Assembly: GCA_027435495.1 (NCBI GenBank) | Contig: DAHZZC010000011.1 | Location: 1 to 5,381 of the forward strand | DNA: 5,381 nt | DNA from: Planctomycetales bacterium | GTDB taxonomy: Bacteria > Planctomycetota > Planctomycetia > Isosphaerales > Isosphaeraceae | Direction: 5' to 3' | Part shown: piece after piece, positions 1-4,813 of the stretch | Numbering within the stretch: the first letter of the stretch is position 1 | Layout: each line of letters starts with the position of its first letter | Notes under the pieces: model-generated | What the model saw: only the letters and a program-made list of their open reading frames with translations | What the model was told of the DNA's origin: nothing | The model's database searches: none | Position numbers and translations under genes: made by a program

Positions 1-15
1 CAGGCTTTCCAGCCT

Positions 16-77
16 GACCCCGGATGAGGTGGAGCGTCGCGATGGTGGAGGGCGGCCCGACCTCGGATGAGGTGGAG
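16..77. repeat. 19-bp direct repeat, two copies, one mismatch
   Basis: Positions 16-34 and 59-77 read the same (GACCYCGGATGAGGTGGAG) except for C versus T at the fifth base; the last 14 bp are identical. The copies are 43 bp apart and lie inside the larger inverted repeat, with the first overlapping its left arm. They could be leftovers of a tandem duplication or binding sites; nothing here separates these options. Confidence 0.6.
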
Positions 78-104
78 TGCCCTCGGGCCAGTGACAATCC
101 CGCC

Positions 105-144
105 GACCCGCCTCTTGCTGGGGCGGGTCAGGCTGGAAAGCCTG
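105..144 (-). terminator. Tandem hairpins after the sigma factor stop codon, possible terminator
   Basis: Read on the minus strand, the TAG stop at 149-147 is followed by a hairpin at 144-129 (stem CAGGCT/AGCCTG, loop TTCC) and directly by a second one at 129-105 (stem GACCCGCC/GGCGGGTC, 8 perfect pairs, 9-nt loop). The position is right for transcript termination or 3' end protection. There is no T-run after either stem, so a classical factor-independent terminator is not shown. The first hairpin is also an arm of the inverted repeat. Confidence 0.4.
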
Positions 145-146
145 GT

Positions 147-1775
147 CTACTTAACGGCCTCCTTCCGCGCCCGCTCCGCCAGTTTGGCCGCTTCCGCCAG
201 GCGATCGCGCCGGCGCAACAATTGCCTGAGCCGCAATTCGACGTCATCGACATCGGCCTTCGCGATCTGGCTGCTTGCGACGGCCACCTTGTATTCCCCG
301 ACGTGTTTCACGACCTCCTCCGGCGCGACCATGTCCTGACGGCGCTTGTTGAGGATCTGATCGCGGGTGCAGACGGCCGTAGCGACGTCAACCTCGGCAC
401 TGAGCTTCTCGAGCATCGCCCGCTTCCGACGCACCTCGATCTGGAGCCGCTCCAGCTCGTCCGTGGCGTCGTCGACTGCGGCCGAGACCCGGCCCGCGAC
501 CTCCAGCACCGAATCCCGAGCCGTGTCCACCCTGCTCAGGTCGAAGGCCTTTCGTTTCGCCCAGTCCAAAACCTGTCGATACTCGCGGATCCGAACGCGT
601 ATCTCGGCCTCCAGCGCCTCGGGCGAGGCGTTCAGGGGCTCAGGCTTGCCGATCTGGGTCGCGAGCCGGTCGAGCTTGCTTTCCAGGGCCTTCAATCGTC
701 CCGCGACCTCCTCCGACGGCCCCCCCGCCGTGCTGCCCATCTGGCCCGAGAGCTTGTCGATCTTGGCTTCCATGGCCTTGAGCCGGGAATCCAGGGTGTA
801 GAAATTCGGCCGGAAATCCCCGAGCGCAGGGTCCGCCTTCGATGCGGCGTCGGTGGGCTTGCCTTTCGGCTCATCGGGTGCCTGCGCCGCCTGCGAGCCC
901 TTCCCGGTCGCCGAGGCCGATCCCACCGCGACGACCCCGCCGGTCGACAACCCGGCCGCGATCGCGGCCACGCCGAGCCACTGGATTTGAGCGAGTTTCA
1001 TGGTTGTGAGCACTCCTCGGGCAAGCACCGCCGCAGAGGCGGCCTGGACGATCGATGAGGTCCCGAACGCCAGTGATGCCCGCACAGTCGCGGCGGCCAT
1101 CGGCGTCGGGACGGCGACGAGGAGGGATCGGAAGGGGTCGGGCGTCAGCAGGGCTCCGATTGCGCTCGGGGCAAAACCCCGGCTTTCGAGCCGACGGCGC
1201 AGGATCTCGCGACCGCGCGCCATCCGGCTCCGGACCGTCCCCACTGGACACCGCAACTCGGCTGCGGCCTGCTCGTGCGTTTGCCCGCGCAGGTAGCAGA
1301 GGACCAGCGGCGCCCGGTATCGCTCGGGGAGTCCGCTCAGCTCGCGATCGAGCGTGGCCGCCAGCTCGTCGCGATCGGTCGCAACCGGATCGACCGCAAC
1401 GTCCAGCCGATCGGCGCCCGACTCTCGGGTCCGACGTCGGATCGTCCGCGACCGCGCCCGACTCGCCACCCGGTACGCGACGCCGTACAGCCAGCTCGAC
1501 ACCCGATCGCGGTCCCGAATCGCCGGCGCCCTGCGCACCAGGACCAGGAACGTCGCCTGAAACGCGTCCTCGACGTCCACTGGGTCGCGGAGCATCCGAC
1601 GGCAGAGCCCCAGGACCATCGGCCCGAGCCGGTCCACCAGCGCGGCGAACGCGTCCTCGTCCCGATGCGTCAGGTAACGCTCCAGAAGCGGACCATCCCC
1701 CAGCCCGGCGAGCGTCCCCTCGCTGAAGAGCCGGCCGAGCTGCCGCAAGACGACCCCTCGCCCGACGTTCGCCAT
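147..1775 (-). CDS. ECF-type RNA polymerase sigma factor with membrane segment and coiled-coil C-terminal extension
   Basis: A 542-residue protein that should direct RNA polymerase to a specific promoter set. Residues about 30-110 match sigma-70 region 2 (DVEDAFQATFLVLVRRA at 67-83, then a WLYGVAYRVA block). Residues about 145-196 match region 4, with a helix-turn-helix around THEQAAAELRCPVGTVRSRM. Ordinary ECF factors end near 200 residues. Here an Ala-rich hydrophobic linker (220-262) leads to a likely membrane segment at about 265-286, a low-complexity stretch (287-325) and predicted coiled coils (328-376 and 385-540). Two tandem heptad blocks are visible, RLKAMEAKIDKLSGQMG (331-347) and RLKALESKLDRLATQIG (360-376), with 10 of 17 residues identical. 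Planctomycete ECF factors with extended C-termini are a known class. Membrane tethering with the coiled coil outside the cytoplasm is inferred. The ATG at 1775 is supported by a GAGGGGGTGG purine stretch at 1789-1780. No separate anti-sigma gene is visible beside it. Confidence 0.93.
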   Translation of the reverse strand: MANVGRGVVLRQLGRLFSEGTLAGLGDGPLLERYLTHRDEDAFAALVDRLGPMVLGLCRRMLRDPVDVEDAFQATFLVLVRRAPAIRDRDRVSSWLYGVAYRVASRARSRTIRRRTRESGADRLDVAVDPVATDRDELAATLDRELSGLPERYRAPLVLCYLRGQTHEQAAAELRCPVGTVRSRMARGREILRRRLESRGFAPSAIGALLTPDPFRSLLVAVPTPMAAATVRASLAFGTSSIVQAASAAVLARGVLTTMKLAQIQWLGVAAIAAGLSTGGVVAVGSASATGKGSQAAQAPDEPKGKPTDAASKADPALGDFRPNFYTLDSRLKAMEAKIDKLSGQMGSTAGGPSEEVAGRLKALESKLDRLATQIGKPEPLNASPEALEAEIRVRIREYRQVLDWAKRKAFDLSRVDTARDSVLEVAGRVSAAVDDATDELERLQIEVRRKRAMLEKLSAEVDVATAVCTRDQILNKRRQDMVAPEEVVKHVGEYKVAVASSQIAKADVDDVELRLRQLLRRRDRLAEAAKLAERARKEAVK

Positions 1776-1899
1776 CCGACCACCCCCTCGTCAGGATCGG
1801 CCCTCGAAACCGCTCCGAGGAGTGGCTCGATCCTCCAGGTTACTGCACCCCGATCCCCGACCAATCCACAATTTCTCGGAAAACCTTCGACGGCGTCCC

Positions 1900-1928
1900 T
1901 TGCGATCCCAGCCGCCCGTGGATAAACT
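1900..1928 (+). promoter_or_regulatory. Possible housekeeping-type promoter for the coiled-coil protein gene
   Basis: TTGCGA at 1900-1905 and TAAACT at 1923-1928 are separated by exactly 17 bp, and each matches the sigma-70 consensus at 4 of 6 positions. Transcription would start near 1935, giving a leader of about 60 nt before the ATG at 1995. The match is modest, and chance hits of this quality occur, so this is a candidate only. Confidence 0.3.
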
Positions 1929-1981
1929 GCCGTATGACGTCCGTCCGAGGCGCCGTCCCTGGCAGGACTGTCGTCCGATCG

Positions 1982-1988
1982 AAGGGGG
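1982..1988 (+). promoter_or_regulatory. Ribosome binding site of the coiled-coil protein gene
   Basis: AAGGGGG ends 6 nt before the ATG at 1995. This supports that start over later in-frame methionines; the first three residues after it (REL) also lead directly into the first amphipathic and membrane segments. Confidence 0.6.
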
Positions 1989-1994
1989 TGTCCG

Positions 1995-3629
1995 ATGCGC
2001 GAGCTGGAAAGGCCGGTGGCCCGGGTCTTCCGTCGGATGCGGGGGCAGCGGTTCCTCTCGGCACTGGTCTGGTCGTGGGTGATCGGGCTGGGACTGGTGG
2101 CGGCGGCGATCGCCGGCGAGAAGCTGCTCCACCGGGCGATTCCTGGTCCTGACTGGATCCCGTTCGCCCTCGCCTGCGGGATTGGCCTGGTCGCCTCCGG
2201 GCTGGTCGCCGTCTTCACCGGACCGAGCCGGATGGATGCCGCCGTTGCGATCGACCGGGCGTTCCATCTGAATGAACGTCTTAGTTCGGCGCTGACCCTC
2301 CCCGATGATCTTCGCGACTCGCCCGCCGGCCGGGCACTCGTCGCCGATGCGATCAAGAAGATGACTGACCTGGACGTCGCCGCCGAGTTCGGCCTGAAGA
2401 TGCCGCGACGAGCCTGGGCGGTCCTCATCCCGGCGACGGCCGCCGTGGTGCTGCTCTTCGCCCCGGACTGGACCCCGGCGCGGGCTCTCTCGAAGGACGC
2501 CGCCCGCCCGGTCGATCCCCAGGTGATGGTCAAGCACACCCAGGCGCTGACGAAGAAGCTCGCGAGCCAGCGCGAGGCGCTCGACAAGGGCAAGTTCCCC
2601 GAGGCCGAGAAGCTCCTCGCCGCGATCCAGAAGAAGTCAGACGAGCTCGCCAAGGCCCCGCCCGCGGCCAAGGACAAGTTGATGGTCGAGCTGAACGCGC
2701 TCACCGACGCTCTGAAGGACCGTCAAAAGCAACTCGGCTCGCCCGATCAGATCAACCGGCAGCTCAAGCAACTCCGCGAGATGGGCACGCAGGGCCCGGC
2801 CGACCAGTTCGCGAAAGAGCTTGCCCGCGGCGATTTCCAGAAGGCTGCCGACGAGTTGCGGAAGCTTCAGGAGAAGATGGCCTCGGGCAAGATGTCGGAG
2901 GCCGACAAGAAGGCGCTCAAGCAGCAGCTTGGGGAGATGTCGAAGAAGCTGAACGAGATGGCGAACCTGGATCAGCGGAAGAAGCAGCTTGAGGAGGCCC
3001 GCAAGAACGGCGGCCTTAGCCAGCAGCAATACGAGCGCGAGATGGAGAAGCTGAACGAGCAGTCGAAGGGGTTGCAGCAGCTTCAGAAGCTCGCCAGCAA
3101 GCTCGGCAAGGCCCAGGAGGCGATGGAAAAGGGCGACATGAAGCAGGCCGCCGCCCAGATGGGGATGTCTCAGGAGCAGATCGCCCAGATGGCGAAGCAA
3201 CTGGAGGAGATGCAGGCCCTCGACGGCGCCATGGCCGAGATCCAGGACGCCAAGGACGGGATGACCGGCGACGGCATGAACCAGCTTGGCGACGATCTGA
3301 ATAGCCTTGGGATGGGCAACCGGATGGGGATGGGGAACAGCAACAACGCGAGCAACCGGGGCCGTGGTCGTGGCGACCGCGCCGAGGCTCCCGACGACAC
3401 CGCGACCTACAAGACGAAGGTGCAGAACCAGCTCGTGAAGGGGAAGGCGGTCTTGCAGGGCTTCACCACCCCCGGCAAGACGGTCAAGGGAGACGTCAAG
3501 ATTGACATCCAGGCCGAGCTCGACGCGGCCTCCGGCTCCTACGCCGACGCTCTCTCGAACCAGAAGATCCCCCGGAACGTCGAGCGACACATCCGGTCGT
3601 ATTACGATCAGCTCAACAAGGGACGCTGA
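1995..3629 (+). CDS. Membrane-anchored coiled-coil protein, function unknown
   Basis: A 544-residue protein. Likely membrane segments lie at about 20-40, 55-75 and 138-157. Between the second and third is a soluble stretch (78-137) with an AIDRAFHLNERLSSALTL block. Residues about 178-410 are rich in Lys, Glu, Gln, Met and Ala with strong heptad character and recurring GDFQKAADELRK / GDMKQAAAQM-like units (279-290, 380-389), predicting long helices or coiled coil outside the membrane. A flexible linker follows (about 425-462) with GMGNRMGMGNSNN and RGRGRG. The last 75 residues form a compact-looking block (KGKAVLQGFTTPGK, KIPRNVERHIRSYYDQL). The architecture resembles DUF4175-like proteins found in planctomycetes near MoxR/DUF58/VWA gene clusters. 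That is from memory of the family, and no such neighbours are in this window. It is transcribed divergently from the sigma factor and is probably the first gene of a short operon. Confidence 0.88.
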   Translation: MRELERPVARVFRRMRGQRFLSALVWSWVIGLGLVAAAIAGEKLLHRAIPGPDWIPFALACGIGLVASGLVAVFTGPSRMDAAVAIDRAFHLNERLSSALTLPDDLRDSPAGRALVADAIKKMTDLDVAAEFGLKMPRRAWAVLIPATAAVVLLFAPDWTPARALSKDAARPVDPQVMVKHTQALTKKLASQREALDKGKFPEAEKLLAAIQKKSDELAKAPPAAKDKLMVELNALTDALKDRQKQLGSPDQINRQLKQLREMGTQGPADQFAKELARGDFQKAADELRKLQEKMASGKMSEADKKALKQQLGEMSKKLNEMANLDQRKKQLEEARKNGGLSQQQYEREMEKLNEQSKGLQQLQKLASKLGKAQEAMEKGDMKQAAAQMGMSQEQIAQMAKQLEEMQALDGAMAEIQDAKDGMTGDGMNQLGDDLNSLGMGNRMGMGNSNNASNRGRGRGDRAEAPDDTATYKTKVQNQLVKGKAVLQGFTTPGKTVKGDVKIDIQAELDAASGSYADALSNQKIPRNVERHIRSYYDQLNKGR

Positions 3630-3655
3630 GCCCACGGTTGGGGGCTCGCCTGGCC

Positions 3656-4177
3656 ATGCGTGTTTCGATCGCCGAGATCATGGCCGCCATCCTCCTGATC
3701 GGCGCCGACGTCCGGGCGGTTCGATCCATCCTCGGTCAGGAGGGCGGTCCGACCGATGCGTTGCTCTCCTCGGCGGGGATGGTGGTGCTGACGGTCCTCG
3801 GCGCCGGCCTGTTCGTCCTCAGGCGACGATGGCGGCGAGGGGAAGCCTCGCCATCCCTGCTGGCGTTCGAGGTCGCCGGGGGCTTCCTGCTGCTGGTCTA
3901 CGTGGTGGCGGCGGTGTTTGTCCCCGATGTGCTCCTTGGCCATTTCAAATGGGCCTGGTCGGGCTACATCCGGTACATGGCGGCCTCATCCCTGGGGATG
4001 ACCGGATCCTTTATCTATACCGTCGAGCTGGCGATGATGGCCCATTTCTCCGCGATCCTCCTGATACCGGCCGCGATCGCGGGTCTGGTCGCCCGGGCAA
4101 GGAGGGCGCGGGACGCCGGAGGGAGGTTGTCATGTCTCAGACCGTGGAACTGCCCGACGACCTCGCCCAGGCCTTGA
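3656..4177 (+). CDS. Small multi-pass membrane protein, function unknown
   Basis: A 173-residue protein beginning 26 bp after the coiled-coil gene. Hydrophobic segments at about 4-20, 37-55, 69-90 and 126-147 predict four membrane passes; the basic stretch RRRWRRGE (56-63) after the second one suggests a cytoplasmic loop. The N-terminus MRVSIAEIMAAILLIGADV resembles a start common in small planctomycete membrane proteins of unknown role. I chose the ATG at 3656. An in-frame TTG at 3638 would add six residues but lacks a ribosome site, whereas GGGGG at 3640-3644 sits 11 nt before the ATG. The last 46 bp overlap the next gene in another frame, so the Cys/Trp/Pro-rich tail (about 159-173) is encoded by that gene's leader and first codons and may not be a conserved part of the protein. 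I do not recognise a function. Confidence 0.72.
   Translation: MRVSIAEIMAAILLIGADVRAVRSILGQEGGPTDALLSSAGMVVLTVLGAGLFVLRRRWRRGEASPSLLAFEVAGGFLLLVYVVAAVFVPDVLLGHFKWAWSGYIRYMAASSLGMTGSFIYTVELAMMAHFSAILLIPAAIAGLVARARRARDAGGRLSCLRPWNCPTTSPRP
4118..4126 (+). promoter_or_regulatory. Strong ribosome binding site of the antitoxin-like gene
   Basis: GGAGGGAGG ends 5 nt before the ATG at 4132. It fixes the start of the short protein and argues against the much longer upstream reading frame open back to 3502. It lies inside the coding sequence of the membrane protein, so translation of the two genes may be coupled. Confidence 0.75.
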
Positions 4178-4389
4178 CCGACGAGGCGTCTCGCCTGGGG
4201 ATATCGCTCTCCGACTACGCCGTCCGCTTGCTCGCGTCTGCCTGCCCTTCCGCAGACTCGGTCCGGAGCGGTGCGGACCTCGTTGCGTTCTGGCGGAGCG
4301 AGGGGCTCGTCGGCTCCCGACCGGACATCGCCAACGCTTCCAATGAGGCCCGCGGCCTTCGCGAGCAGGCCCAGCGTCGCTGGCCGTGA
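4132..4389 (+). CDS. VapB-like antitoxin family protein (ribbon-helix-helix type)
   Basis: An 85-residue protein. Residues 3-35 (TVELPDDLAQALTDEA, then LGISLSDYAVRLLA) have the strand-helix-helix pattern of small ribbon-helix-helix DNA-binding antitoxins. The C-terminal part (47-83: GADLVAFWRSEGLVGSRPDI, then ARGLREQAQRR) looks like the toxin-binding tail of VapB-type antitoxins, in which a SRPDI-like motif is followed by a basic helix. Such proteins normally repress their own operon and neutralise a PIN-domain RNase encoded just downstream. Here the gene overlaps the membrane protein gene by 46 bp, and its stop overlaps a GTG start (GTGA at 4386-4389), the usual arrangement for a toxin gene. 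However, the following frame ends after 35 codons, so this appears to be an orphan. The family assignment rests on sequence pattern only. Confidence 0.8.
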   Translation: MSQTVELPDDLAQALTDEASRLGISLSDYAVRLLASACPSADSVRSGADLVAFWRSEGLVGSRPDIANASNEARGLREQAQRRWP

Positions 4390-4493
4390 AGACCCTGCTT
4401 GTCCTCGAGACCGATGTTTTTGATCCGAGACGCTTCCAGGACCGGCGAACGCGGGGGCTCCGACGTTTTCTGCCTGATTCCCATGCCCACTGA
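4386..4493 (+). pseudogene. 35-codon ORF at the toxin position, possible VapC remnant
   Basis: A GTG at 4386 overlaps the antitoxin stop by 4 bp and opens a frame to TGA at 4491. The first residues, VKTLLVLETDVFDPRRF, loosely resemble a PIN-domain N-terminus (hydrophobic strand, acidic residue, T-D/N-V), with Glu where the catalytic Asp would be expected. The remainder (RRTRGLRRFLPDSHAH) matches nothing I recognise, and full VapC toxins have about 130 residues. It could be a decayed toxin start or a chance ORF. There is no strong ribosome site of its own, so expression would depend on coupling to the upstream gene. Confidence 0.3.
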
Positions 4494-4518
4494 TGGCGTC
4501 CGATCGATCCTCTTGTAG

Positions 4519-4571
4519 ATGGGGATGAACGCCTCCATGCTTTTCATCCCCATTGGATGAACTGCGTTCAT
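4519..4571. repeat. 11-bp perfect inverted repeat with a competing second hairpin
   Basis: ATGGGGATGAA (4519-4529) and TTCATCCCCAT (4543-4553) pair perfectly around a 13-nt loop. A second hairpin, ATGAAC-TGC-GTTCAT, follows at 4557-4571. GGATGAAC occurs at 4523-4530 and 4555-4562, and GCGTTCAT (4564-4571) can also pair with ATGAACGC at 4525-4532, so the first stem and this long-range pairing exclude each other. It lies between converging genes, where transcript ends are expected, but lacks a T-run on either side. It may serve as the 3' end of the plus-strand operon. Confidence 0.5.
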
Positions 4572-4655
4572 AGAAGGAGCCGGCTCCAGCCGGCGATCGG
4601 CGCGTCCGCTTTGGCTGCGATCGGATCGGGAGCAGGAGCTCCCTCCTACAAGGGT
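4568..4655. repeat. Hairpin repeat unit 1 (oppositely oriented arms)
   Basis: The plus-oriented arm is at 4571-4598, with core CCGGCT-CC-AGCCGG at 4580-4593. A minus-oriented arm lies at 4624-4651; read on the minus strand it begins TTGTAGGAG, has a GGGAGC-TCCT-GCTCCC hairpin and ends in CGATC. The arms flank a 25-bp spacer, making a unit of about 85 bp like a REP/BIME element. The 31 bp at 4568-4598 match 4681-4711 with two mismatches, the last 23 being identical. Confidence 0.75.
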
Positions 4656-4680
4656 TGATCCTCGTGTCGATCGTGTTTGG

Positions 4681-4759
4681 TCATTGTAGGAGCCGGCTCC
4701 AGCCGGCGATCTTCGCGAGGCCTTCGGTGCACCTGGATCGGGAGCTCTCTTCGACAAAA
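4681..4759. repeat. Hairpin repeat unit 2 with a degenerate second arm
   Basis: This unit starts 113 bp after unit 1. The plus-oriented arm (4684-4711) contains the same CCGGCT-CC-AGCCGG hairpin. The oppositely oriented arm at 4736-4757 aligns with 4624-4651 if six bases are missing between two GGAGC copies, with three further substitutions; the loss removes its hairpin. With unit 1 this gives a +, -, +, decayed - array. Together the units fill most of the gene-free stretch 4494-4813. Confidence 0.7.
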
Positions 4760-4773
4760 GCCCCCGGACACCC

Positions 4774-4791
4774 CCGGCCATCGGAAGCCGG
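4774..4791 (-). terminator. Weak hairpin after the diadenylate cyclase gene, possible terminator
   Basis: On the minus strand, CCGGC/GCCGG with an 8-nt loop lies 22 bp past the TGA at 4816-4814. It is followed by G-rich sequence and only a four-T run at 4760-4757. The location suits a terminator, but the stem is short and the T-run distant. Confidence 0.2.
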
Positions 4792-4813
4792 ACTGAACCA
4801 CCAGGCTCGTGTC

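Larger units (their letters stand above)
1..144. repeat. 20-bp perfect inverted repeat enclosing a 104-bp spacer
   Basis: Positions 1-20 and 125-144 are exact reverse complements. Each arm contains its own small hairpin, CAGGCT/AGCCTG, with a TTCC loop at 1-16 and a GGAA loop at 129-144. The left arm touches the window edge, so the repeat may continue outside. This is either a pair of oppositely oriented REP-like intergenic repeats or the ends of a tiny non-autonomous element; no coding sequence is evident between the arms. The right arm lies 2 bp beyond the stop codon of the sigma factor gene. Confidence 0.75.
1776..1994. promoter_or_regulatory. Divergent intergenic regulatory region
   Basis: This 219-bp spacer separates the start codons of the sigma factor (leftward) and the coiled-coil protein (rightward), so it must hold the promoter of the sigma gene and very likely that of the rightward gene. 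On the minus strand the sigma start is preceded by a GAGGGGGTGG Shine-Dalgarno-like stretch at 1789-1780. The part around 1860-1890 is less GC-rich than its surroundings. A GTAACC word on the minus strand near 1839 could be an ECF-type -35 element, but I see no convincing partner -10, so autoregulation is only a possibility. Confidence 0.6.

Noticed and set aside
24..1058. 344-codon plus-strand open frame opposite the sigma factor gene
   Set aside because: It is Arg/Leu/Pro-rich with no domain pattern and lies antisense to a well-supported gene; typical of high-GC DNA.
1776..1994. ECF-type autoregulatory promoter for the sigma gene (GTAACC on the minus strand near 1839)
   Set aside because: No -10 element at a suitable distance was found; one 6-bp word is not enough to call a promoter.
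1670..2704. 344-codon minus-strand frame spanning the divergent promoter region
   Set aside because: It overlaps both real genes and would run through their shared regulatory region; the composition is Ser/Arg-rich without recognisable motifs.
2637..3635. 332-codon minus-strand frame rich in Leu and His
   Set aside because: It is the antisense image of the Lys/Glu/Gln-rich coiled coil (AAG and CAG codons read as CTT and CTG). The leucine-rich look is an artefact.
3502..4131. Long upstream extension of the antitoxin reading frame
   Set aside because: The extension is Arg/Gly/Pro-rich and overlaps two better-supported genes, and a strong ribosome site sits just before the ATG at 4132.
4519..4560. 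13-codon ORF starting ATGGGGATGAAC
   Set aside because: It is produced by the inverted repeat itself, which reads ATGGGGATGAA on both strands; no ribosome site precedes it.
4568..4759. CRISPR-like array
   Set aside because: There are only two same-strand repeats 113 bp apart, alternating with inverted copies and with unequal decay; no leader or cas gene is present.
4215..4781. 188-codon minus-strand frame across the repeat region
   Set aside because: It runs through hairpin repeats and antisense to the antitoxin gene, with no domain pattern or ribosome site.
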